From NCBI GenBank assembly GCA_945861965.1, contig CAMAWM010000004.1:1-64000 (forward strand): a stretch of 64,000 nucleotides of DNA, read 5' to 3'. The translations under genes were made by a program, and so were the position numbers. Numbering within the stretch: the stretch's first letter is position 1; every line of letters begins with the position of its first letter. The stretch comes from Chitinophaga pinensis. Lineage in GTDB: Bacteria > Bacteroidota > Bacteroidia > UKL13-3. Below are positions 57,483 to 64,000 of the stretch, in pieces. The notes beneath the pieces were generated by a model. That model was not told the origin of the DNA. It made no database searches and saw only the letters and a list, made by a program, of their open reading frames with translations.

Positions 57483-57554
57483 CAATTTTGATAAAATATT
57501 AAGTTTCGCTTAAACTTTCTTTGTTTAGATTTGTTTGAGCAAATCAAAAAAATA

Positions 57555-59879
57555 ATGCGCAGAATATTTCAGTCTTTTATTGCACTTGTGTTTACAACTT
57601 CAATTTTATCTGCACAATCTCCAATTGAATTCAGTTTTTCAAATACAGTTAAATTTTTAAAATCAAATTCTACAGACACTCTGCTTTTCCCCTTTGTTGG
57701 CGGCTTGAATGCGCCTCAATTCAACAACATAGATTTGGATAGAGATGGCAAAAAAGATTTGTTTGTTTTTGATCGTGCTGGACATAAACATTTTACTTTT
57801 TTATGGAAAAACAATAGATGGGAATACGCACCTCAATTTGAACAAATGTTTCCTCGAATGTATAAATGGGTTTTTTTACGCGATTACAATTGCGATGGCG
57901 AATTGGATATTTTTTCTGAAGTTGATCAACAATCAAAACCCGAACCCGATAAATTTATTTACAATCAAGGAATTCGAGTACTTAAAAATGAATTTTTAAC
58001 AAACGGAAAACTTTCTTTTCGTCAATATCAAAATCAAATTTGGGATACAGGATATTTATTAAATCCACCATCGCCAATTAATTATACAAGTAGCGATTTA
58101 GGTGTAATTGAAGATTTGGACAACGATGGAGATATTGATATTTTAAGAATTCCTTCAGGTGACAATACGGTTGATTTGTTTGAAAATGTCCGCAATTTGA
58201 AAGGATACTCATGCGATTCGTTAACCTATTTTTTACGTGCCCAAGGTTGGGGATATATGTATTATAAAATAGTAAAACACGAATGGGGATTGGCTGACTT
58301 GGGTGCAGGCTTGATAAAAAATTACCTGTGCAAAGGTGCGCACGGTGGAAACACAATGGCTGTGTATGATATGGATGGAGATGGAGATAAAGATTTATTG
58401 TATGGCGATGTAGCATACCCCAATTTAATTTATCTAAAAAACGGGAAAGAACTTTGCGCTACTGGTTGTAAAAAAGATACAATAATTTTTCAAGATACAG
58501 TTTTCCCTCGCGGAACATTTGTCCCAAATGATTTTACATGGCCATCGGCATATTTTTTTGATGCCGATGCTGATGGAATATCAGATTTAGTAATTGCGCC
58601 TAATGATCCTGTTGCATCAAAAAATTTAAATCAAGTTAATTTATTTAAGAATAATCCTGTTGCAGGTGCTGCGAATTTTTCATGGGTAAAAGAAAATTTT
58701 TTACAAGATGAAATGATTGATTTAGGAGGGCAAGCCAAACCTGTTTTTGTTGATATTGATAACGATGGAGATGAAGATTTAATAACTGCAACAAGCGGGA
58801 ATTTTTTGTTTTCAATGAATAGCAAAGACAGACTTGTGCTGTATAAAAATATAAACACAAAGTCAAATCCAGTCTTTCAACTTGCGGACACTAATTTTTT
58901 AAATATCAGTGCTGGGCAAGGATCTGGTTTTTTTGATATTCACCCAAGTTTTGGAGATTTGACAGGCGATGGAAAAAAAGATTTACTAATTGGCGATTTT
59001 AATGGATACATTCATTTTTATGAAAATACATCTGTTGGAAACACAATTAGTTTTTCAAAACAAAGCGATGATTACTTTTCGATATTTTGTGGTGTAAATG
59101 CAAAACCACAAATAATTGATTTAAACAAAGACGGAAAATCCGATTTGGTAATTGGGCGTAAAAACGGAACGCTAGCTTATTACGAAAACAATGGAACAAC
59201 AAGCAATGCAAATTTCACTTCGGCACCAACAATTGATTCGCTTGGTGGAGTTGATGTAAGCGAAGTATTTTTTTCTGGTGGCCAATATATTCCAGGTGGA
59301 AATGGGTACAGTTCGCCATTTATTTACGATATAAACAAAGATGGAAATTACGAAATGTTGGTTGGAAGCAATAACACTGGAATTCATTTTTATTTAGGCG
59401 TAAACCCAATTAAAGGGCAAAAATTTTCTTTGCATCGAAAAGTGCTAAAAGATAATTTGACACTTGATGCCGACAGCATAAATCAAGGGTATTTTACAAA
59501 TATTGCATTGGCGAATTTAGATTCAGATTCAATTCCTGATTTAATGATTGGCAATTCAAGGGGTGGTTTACGGTTTTATAAAACAGCAATTACAGGAAGT
59601 TTAGATGGATTGCCTCATGTAGTAGCACCAAAAATAAATTTTACAGTGTATCCAAATCCGGCAGAAAATATTTTAAACATTAGTTTAGAAAACTTGAATG
59701 AATCAGTAAATTTTTCTATAATTAATATATTGGGAGTTGAATTAACTTCGGGAAAATTAAAAAAATCAGAACGCAATTCAAGATTAAATATTTCTGAATT
59801 TCCGCAAGGAATTTATTTTATAAAAATTTTTAACGACTTCGGAATTACTACTTCGAAATCATTTATAATCTCAAGGTAA
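57555..59879 (+). CDS. FG-GAP/VCBS repeat surface protein with T9SS tail
   Basis: The protein has 774 residues from the ATG at 57555. A signal peptide (IFQSFIALVFTTSILSAQ) precedes about ten FG-GAP/VCBS units with calcium-binding Asp loops, such as DLDRDGKKDLFVF, DLDNDGDIDILR, DMDGDGDKDLLYGD and DLTGDGKKDLLIGD. They predict an integrin-like beta-propeller. The last 75 residues (NFTVYPNPAENIL to TTSKSFIISR) are a T9SS sorting domain. An adhesion or calcium-dependent surface role is likely. Confidence 0.9.
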   Translation: MRRIFQSFIALVFTTSILSAQSPIEFSFSNTVKFLKSNSTDTLLFPFVGGLNAPQFNNIDLDRDGKKDLFVFDRAGHKHFTFLWKNNRWEYAPQFEQMFPRMYKWVFLRDYNCDGELDIFSEVDQQSKPEPDKFIYNQGIRVLKNEFLTNGKLSFRQYQNQIWDTGYLLNPPSPINYTSSDLGVIEDLDNDGDIDILRIPSGDNTVDLFENVRNLKGYSCDSLTYFLRAQGWGYMYYKIVKHEWGLADLGAGLIKNYLCKGAHGGNTMAVYDMDGDGDKDLLYGDVAYPNLIYLKNGKELCATGCKKDTIIFQDTVFPRGTFVPNDFTWPSAYFFDADADGISDLVIAPNDPVASKNLNQVNLFKNNPVAGAANFSWVKENFLQDEMIDLGGQAKPVFVDIDNDGDEDLITATSGNFLFSMNSKDRLVLYKNINTKSNPVFQLADTNFLNISAGQGSGFFDIHPSFGDLTGDGKKDLLIGDFNGYIHFYENTSVGNTISFSKQSDDYFSIFCGVNAKPQIIDLNKDGKSDLVIGRKNGTLAYYENNGTTSNANFTSAPTIDSLGGVDVSEVFFSGGQYIPGGNGYSSPFIYDINKDGNYEMLVGSNNTGIHFYLGVNPIKGQKFSLHRKVLKDNLTLDADSINQGYFTNIALANLDSDSIPDLMIGNSRGGLRFYKTAITGSLDGLPHVVAPKINFTVYPNPAENILNISLENLNESVNFSIINILGVELTSGKLKKSERNSRLNISEFPQGIYFIKIFNDFGITTSKSFIISR

Positions 59880-59972
59880 TTTCATTTCTATTTAAAATTG
59901 GATTATCATTGCCAGTAACAAAAAACGAAGATTTATTTCAAACTATTTTATTAAGAATTTGCTTTAAAAACA

Positions 59973-60761
59973 ATGACTGAATTTAAGGTTAAAACATTAG
60001 CAGATATGTTGGCTTCAGGCGAAGAGGCAGAAATACTTTTTTGGGTGGGTTGTGCAGGAAGTTTTGATGAACGTGCACAGAAAATAACAAAAGCCGTTGC
60101 TAAAATTTTGCATCACGCCAATATAAAATTTGCAATATTAGGCGCAGAAGAAGCATGCACAGGAGATCCAGCCAAGCGTGCCGGAAATGAATTTTTATTT
60201 CAGATGCTTGCAATGCAAAATATTAATACGCTGAATGGATATAATGTTAAAAAAATCGTTACCGCTTGCCCTCATTGTTTCAATACTTTATTAAATGAAT
60301 ATCCCGAATTAGGAGGGAACTACGAAGTTGTTCATCATACAACTTTGATCAATCAATTGTTAGAAGACGGCAAAATTAAAATTGATGGCGGCTCATTTAA
60401 AGGGAGACGAATTACATACCATGATTCGTGTTATCTTGGAAGAGCAAATAATATTTACGAAGCGCCAAGACAAGTTATTGAAAAATTAGATGCTGAATTT
60501 GCAGAAATGAAACGCAGCAAAGCAAATGGTTTGTGTTGTGGTGCTGGTGGTGCGCAGATGTTTAAAGATGCTGAAAATGGCACTAAGGAAATTAACATTG
60601 AACGCACTGAGGATTTAATTGAAACCAAATCAGAACTAGTAATTACTGCATGCCCATTTTGCATGACCATGTTGCGCGATGGAATAAAACATCAAAATAA
60701 AGAAGAAGAAATTCAAGCGTTGGATTTAGCCGAAGCAGTTGCAAATGCTATGGATTTGTAA
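59973..60761 (+). CDS. Cysteine-rich (two CCG domain) Fe-S protein, heterodisulfide-reductase type
   Basis: The protein has 262 residues and is soluble. First CCG domain: Cys27 (VGCAG), Cys62 (ACTGD, where CCG is usual), and C99-x-x-C102. Second CCG domain: Cys153 (HDSCYLG), C188-C189-G and C227-x-x-C230. Such domains bind a noncubane [4Fe-4S] cluster in HdrB-, GlpC- and LutA-type proteins. In related genomes a larger ferredoxin-type partner usually precedes this gene, but here the upstream gene is the FG-GAP protein. The barrel-type gene downstream begins 2 nt after its stop. Confidence 0.88.
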   Translation: MTEFKVKTLADMLASGEEAEILFWVGCAGSFDERAQKITKAVAKILHHANIKFAILGAEEACTGDPAKRAGNEFLFQMLAMQNINTLNGYNVKKIVTACPHCFNTLLNEYPELGGNYEVVHHTTLINQLLEDGKIKIDGGSFKGRRITYHDSCYLGRANNIYEAPRQVIEKLDAEFAEMKRSKANGLCCGAGGAQMFKDAENGTKEINIERTEDLIETKSELVITACPFCMTMLRDGIKHQNKEEEIQALDLAEAVANAMDL

Positions 60762-60763
60762 AA

Positions 60764-62002
60764 ATGAAACATTTCAATAAAAAATATATTCTCAAATTTA
60801 TTGTACTACGTTTTTCGTTAGTAGTTGCAATTTTTTTATTCGCAATTCGAATTTCTTTTGCTCAACTAGATAATACTTATCTGCAAGACAAAATTTCAAT
60901 AAATCAGTCTGATAGTGCAAAAATAGGTTTGAATATAAATGTATTTAATTACATGCGCAACACTGAGTATTTTAATAACATAGAAAAAGGAAGAACGCTA
61001 TTTGGTTATCAATTAAATCCTAAGATATTTTATTCTCCCAATCGATACATAAAAATCGAAACTGGACTATTTTTAAGAAATGATTTTGGCGGCCCAAATC
61101 CTTACACATACGCAACTCCAACACTTACAATCAAAACAGAATACCGTAATTTGTCTATGTTGTTTGGCACATTAGAAGGCGCTTTGAGCCATAGAATTAT
61201 TGAACCAATGTTTGATATATCTGCAGCAATTGAAAAGCGAATTGAAAATGGATTTCAATTAAAATATGAAAACTCAAAAACGTTTTTTGATACGTGGATT
61301 AATTGGGAAAAATTTATTGAAAGAAACTCTCCATTTAAAGAAGAATTTACAGTTGGATTGAATTTACAAAAAGTCGTTTTATACAAAAATAAAACAATTC
61401 AAATTGAAAACTCAAACACTAATTCATCGAATGCTGAAACAAAAAATAGCTTTAGTTTTAGTCCAATTATTCAAGTAATGGCTAAGCATCGTGGAGGCCA
61501 AATAGACTTAGACACAACAAATAAATTTTATGTAAAAATTAATTCAGCTATTGGATTTAGATTGTCAAAAAAATTCAACATTTCAAACACCAATCACAAA
61601 GGATTTATAAAAGAATTGAGAATTGAACCTTATTATCTTTTGTACAAAGAAAATTCAAATTCCGGAATGCCTTTTACTGATGGCAATGCCTATTATTTAA
61701 ATGCATTAATTAAAACAAATCATTTCGGATTGATGCTTAGTTATTGGTTGGCTAAGAACTTTATTGCTCCAAACGGGACTTCAATTTATCAAATTCAGTC
61801 AGCTGATAATCCAATTTATTTTTCGTCAGAAGGAAAACGCGAATTGCTTTTTTTCAGACTTTTGTATGAAAAACCACTTTTTAATAAATTATTTATGACT
61901 GCTAGGTTTGAGCCATTTTATGATTTTAAAAGCTCGCAAATTGATTTTTCGTACTCTTTTTATTTAAGCTACAATATGGATTTTAAATTGTCAAAAAACT
62001 AA
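60764..62002 (+). CDS. Predicted outer-membrane barrel protein downstream of CCG protein
   Basis: The protein has 412 residues with signal peptide FSLVVAIFLFAIRISFAQ. The mature part has amphipathic strands such as KIGLNINVFNYM, KYENSKTFFDTWINWEKF and FKSSQIDFSYSFYLSYNMDFKL, ending in an aromatic strand. It begins 2 nt after the Fe-S protein stop, so the two are cotranscribed and perhaps share a function. It ends at a strong terminator. The family is not recognised. Confidence 0.72.
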   Translation: MKHFNKKYILKFIVLRFSLVVAIFLFAIRISFAQLDNTYLQDKISINQSDSAKIGLNINVFNYMRNTEYFNNIEKGRTLFGYQLNPKIFYSPNRYIKIETGLFLRNDFGGPNPYTYATPTLTIKTEYRNLSMLFGTLEGALSHRIIEPMFDISAAIEKRIENGFQLKYENSKTFFDTWINWEKFIERNSPFKEEFTVGLNLQKVVLYKNKTIQIENSNTNSSNAETKNSFSFSPIIQVMAKHRGGQIDLDTTNKFYVKINSAIGFRLSKKFNISNTNHKGFIKELRIEPYYLLYKENSNSGMPFTDGNAYYLNALIKTNHFGLMLSYWLAKNFIAPNGTSIYQIQSADNPIYFSSEGKRELLFFRLLYEKPLFNKLFMTARFEPFYDFKSSQIDFSYSFYLSYNMDFKLSKN

Positions 62003-62025
62003 AATTTAGTTGGTTTTTAGACATA

Positions 62026-62049
62026 AAAAACTCCTATAAAAGGAGTTTT
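62026..62049. terminator. Bidirectional terminator after barrel gene and tRNA-Cys
   Basis: AAAACTCCT (to 62035) pairs with AGGAGTTTT (62041-62049) around ATAAA. A T-rich tail follows on the right, and on the minus strand the stem is followed by T residues. It serves the rightward barrel gene and the leftward tRNA-Cys. Confidence 0.88.
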
Positions 62050-62057
62050 AATTTTTG

Positions 62058-62128
62058 AGGTACCGAGCAGATTCGAACTGCTGTAGAGGCTTTTGCAGAG
62101 CCTTGCCTAGCCTCTCGGCCACGGTACC
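62058..62128 (-). tRNA. tRNA-Cys (anticodon GCA)
   Basis: This is a 71-nt cloverleaf. The acceptor stem GGTACCG pairs with CGGTACC, followed by discriminator U. The anticodon stem AGGCT/AGCCT encloses the loop CTGCAAA with anticodon GCA. The T-arm is CAGCAGTTCGAATCTGCT. The terminal CCA is not encoded. It is a single tRNA on the minus strand between the barrel gene and the DUF4920 gene. Confidence 0.95.
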
Positions 62129-62202
62129 AAACAATGCGACAAATATATGTCAATTTTAATTGATTAAAAATATTTTCTTTGTAGAAAAAATCAAAGCACA
62201 AA

Positions 62203-62688
62203 ATGAAACAAATAATTATAGCTTCAATACTATTTTTTGTATTGTTTTCATGCGGAAACAATACGAAAACTCAAAACAAACAAGTTGCAGACAGTTCCAT
62301 TTCCATGTTTTTTGGCGAAAAAATAAACGAAGAAGGTGCTATCAGCATGTCTGAAATTGCAAGCAAAATGGGCACTAACACTGAAATGAAATTAAAAATC
62401 AAAGGCGAAGTTGATAATGTGTGTCAGAAAAAAGGATGTTGGATGAATATTAAAAATCCTACTGGCGAAAGTATGAATGTATCGTTTAAAGATTATGGAT
62501 TTTTTATGCCAATGGATTGTGCAGGAAAAACTGCAATTATTGAAGGCGTAGCAAGTTTAGAAGAAACCTCTATTGAAAGATTGAAAGAACTTGCCAGAGA
62601 CGAAAAACAACCAAAAGAAATTGTTGATGCAATAACCAAAACTAAGCGCGAATTAGTGTTTGAAGCCTTTGGAGTTATCTTAAAATAA
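62203..62688 (+). CDS. DUF4920-type lipoprotein
   Basis: The protein has 161 residues with a lipobox (FVLFSC, Cys17). The body matches DUF4920: FFGEKINEEGAISMSEIA, a VCQKKGCWMNI motif with Cys74 and Cys79, and Cys106 in PMDCAG. The conserved cysteines suggest metal or redox chemistry in the periplasm; the function is unknown. The monoheme cytochrome lipoprotein gene follows by 13 nt. Confidence 0.85.
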   Translation: MKQIIIASILFFVLFSCGNNTKTQNKQVADSSISMFFGEKINEEGAISMSEIASKMGTNTEMKLKIKGEVDNVCQKKGCWMNIKNPTGESMNVSFKDYGFFMPMDCAGKTAIIEGVASLEETSIERLKELARDEKQPKEIVDAITKTKRELVFEAFGVILK

Positions 62689-62701
62689 TTTATCGCAATT
62701 G

Positions 62702-63184
62702 ATGAAAAAAGGAATTTTCTCTGTTTTTATTTCCGTTTTTATATTGATTATAACTGACGCTTGTTCAAACAACAAAAACTCGACTACAGAATCAGAAATA
62801 GAACAATCCGAACAATATATAAAAACGCAACAAGGAACAATTTTAGATCCAAATAAACCAAAAGCAATGGCGTTAATGATGAGGCAAATGGCATCAAATG
62901 CAGACAGCATGAAATCCATTTTATTGTCGGGAAAAAGTATTGATTCTTTACGTTTTCCATTTATTCGTTTTTATCTTGCCGAACCAACAGATCCTAGCGT
63001 TTTAGAGCCCTTGTTTTATGAAAATGCGCGATTATTTCAGCATGACTATAAAAATATTTTTATCGAAAAAAACAATCAAATTATAGCGTTCAATACAATG
63101 GTTGGAAAATGTATAAATTGTCACGAAAATTATTGTAACGGTCCTTTAAAACGTATCAAAAAACTACTTATAGAATCTAAATAG
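62702..63184 (+). CDS. Monoheme c-type cytochrome lipoprotein, small
   Basis: The protein has 160 residues from the ATG at 62702 (TTG at 62699 rejected). The lipobox is ITDAC with Cys21. A single heme-attachment motif, C137-I-N-C140-H141, lies near the C-terminus with a further Cys145 (CHENYC). The region before it is helical and Met-rich (MALMMRQMASNADSMK), which could supply the sixth heme ligand. I know no named family. It is likely periplasmic and cotranscribed with the DUF4920 gene. Confidence 0.8.
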   Translation: MKKGIFSVFISVFILIITDACSNNKNSTTESEIEQSEQYIKTQQGTILDPNKPKAMALMMRQMASNADSMKSILLSGKSIDSLRFPFIRFYLAEPTDPSVLEPLFYENARLFQHDYKNIFIEKNNQIIAFNTMVGKCINCHENYCNGPLKRIKKLLIESK

Positions 63185-63262
63185 GTTTACATTTTTAAAA
63201 ACTATTTGAATGAATTTTCGGTATTCTTGTGTATTAATTAACTTGAATAAAATGTATTTACT

Positions 63263-64000
63263 ATGAACACCTTTACATTAAAAAAAATTGTCGCCATTTT
63301 ATTTATCTCTACACTTATAAGTTTAACCGCAACTGTTATTAGCTATACCTCTGGCGGACCGGCTGGATATAGCAATGCACCAGGAGGATCCAATTGCACA
63401 TCGTGTCACAATTCATATCCATTACAAAGCAGTGGAGGATCTTGGAGCAACATTTCACTTTCGCAATTATCGCCTTACGGATCGGGCACAAGTTCCTATC
63501 CTTATAGATTTACTTTGAGTATAAACAATCCTGGGCATTCTAAAATCGGGTTTCAACTTTGCGTATTGCCGCCATCTGCCATTTCTACAACCGCAAGCAT
63601 CGGTACATTGTCAGTTCCTTCAATCAGCACAGGATTAATTCAAACCGTTACTTCCGGAAACAGGCAATATCTTGGACATACATCAAGCGGTACAACAACC
63701 AGTGCAGGATTAATTTCGTGGACATTTAATTGGGTTCCTCCTACAAGTGCTTATACTGGAAATACAAATTTTTATGTGGTAATAAATTCTACTAATTCAA
63801 GTAGTTCAACAATTGGTGATTCTATTTATTTTAAATTATTTACCCTAAATGTATTGCCAGTAAAATGGAATGATTTCAATGCAGAGTTTATTAATAAAGA
63901 TGTAAAAATTAATTGGAGTACAGCTTCAGAAATAAACAACAATTACTTTGAAGTTGAACGAAGCGTTAATCAAGTTGAATGGAATTCAATTGGAACTGTT
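63263..64000 (+). CDS. Surface protein with CTSCH motif and Reeler/choice-of-anchor V-like domain (partial)
   Basis: The ATG at 63263 opens 246 codons that run off the right edge. The signal peptide is LKKIVAILFISTLISLTATVIS. The mature start TSGGPAGYSNAPGGSNCTSC with C45-T-S-C48-H49 is typical of the choice-of-anchor V/Reeler-like secreted proteins of Bacteroidota. The visible end (LPVKWNDFNAEF, NNNYFEVERSVN) opens a Fn-like module that usually precedes a T9SS tail outside this window. The CxxCH may be a heme site or a disulfide pair. Confidence 0.8.
   Translation, partial: MNTFTLKKIVAILFISTLISLTATVISYTSGGPAGYSNAPGGSNCTSCHNSYPLQSSGGSWSNISLSQLSPYGSGTSSYPYRFTLSINNPGHSKIGFQLCVLPPSAISTTASIGTLSVPSISTGLIQTVTSGNRQYLGHTSSGTTTSAGLISWTFNWVPPTSAYTGNTNFYVVINSTNSSSSTIGDSIYFKLFTLNVLPVKWNDFNAEFINKDVKINWSTASEINNNYFEVERSVNQVEWNSIGTV

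Overview
The window is an AT-rich chromosomal segment from a member of the Bacteroidota. Several features support this: secreted proteins carrying type IX secretion (T9SS) C-terminal sorting domains, paired OmpH/Skp genes next to bamA, a fused alpha/beta branched-chain 2-oxo acid dehydrogenase E1, a Rho with a long N-terminal insertion, GH3-family and CPBP proteins, and promoters of the TTTG-N19-TAnnTTTG type. The genus cannot be told from the sequence alone. The region looks like ordinary core chromosome with accessory patches. No CRISPR array, prophage or intact insertion sequence was seen.

Layout. 1-1444: the 3' end of an unknown gene and a 3-oxoadipyl-CoA-thiolase-like gene. 1445-1893: a decayed IS5-type transposase remnant and a promoter. 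1906-10609: a three-gene secreted/surface locus made of a predicted outer-membrane barrel, a 1616-residue beta-rich protein with a TANFOR-like start, and a fibronectin type III protein. It ends at a terminator shared with a convergent 1404-residue T9SS surface protein (10669-14883). 14949-16846: an MbnP/MbnH-like copper-protein and diheme-enzyme pair with a well-formed promoter. 16914-24368: housekeeping genes (yajQ, rsfS, birA, coaX, an outer-membrane protein, lptC, a 55-residue membrane protein, rho, prmC). 24414-29662: secreted M16 and M14 peptidases and a small caspase-like protein. 29784-37647: a flippase, recJ, tsaB, a CstB-like persulfide dioxygenase/rhodanese, the fused E1 and an RRM protein. 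37826-45632: a DsbD-like reductase, saccharopine dehydrogenase family, lytic transglycosylase, CPBP protease, cdsA and GH3. 45672-50229: the envelope operon uppS-bamA-skp-skp. 50302-57482: a LysE exporter, two Bacteroidota-type hypotheticals, pgk, a T9SS esterase and murF. 57555-62002: a T9SS FG-GAP protein, a two-CCG Fe-S protein and a barrel-like protein. 62058-62128: tRNA-Cys. 62203-64000: DUF4920 and monoheme cytochrome lipoproteins, then the start of a CTSCH-containing surface protein.

The genes divide into envelope biogenesis (LptC, BamA, Skp, UppS, MurF, CdsA, transglycosylase, flippase), translation and RNA (Rho, PrmC, RsfS, TsaB, RRM, tRNA-Cys), redox/sulfur/metal chemistry (MbnP/MbnH, CstB-like, DsbD-like, CCG, DUF4920, cytochrome), and secreted or surface proteins. 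The best candidates for new biology are the 1906-10609 locus, the MbnP/MbnH pair, the solitary caspase-like protein, and the small cysteine/heme cluster at the right edge. Several annotated starts were moved downstream from TTG to a nearby ATG where that gave a better signal peptide or family start.
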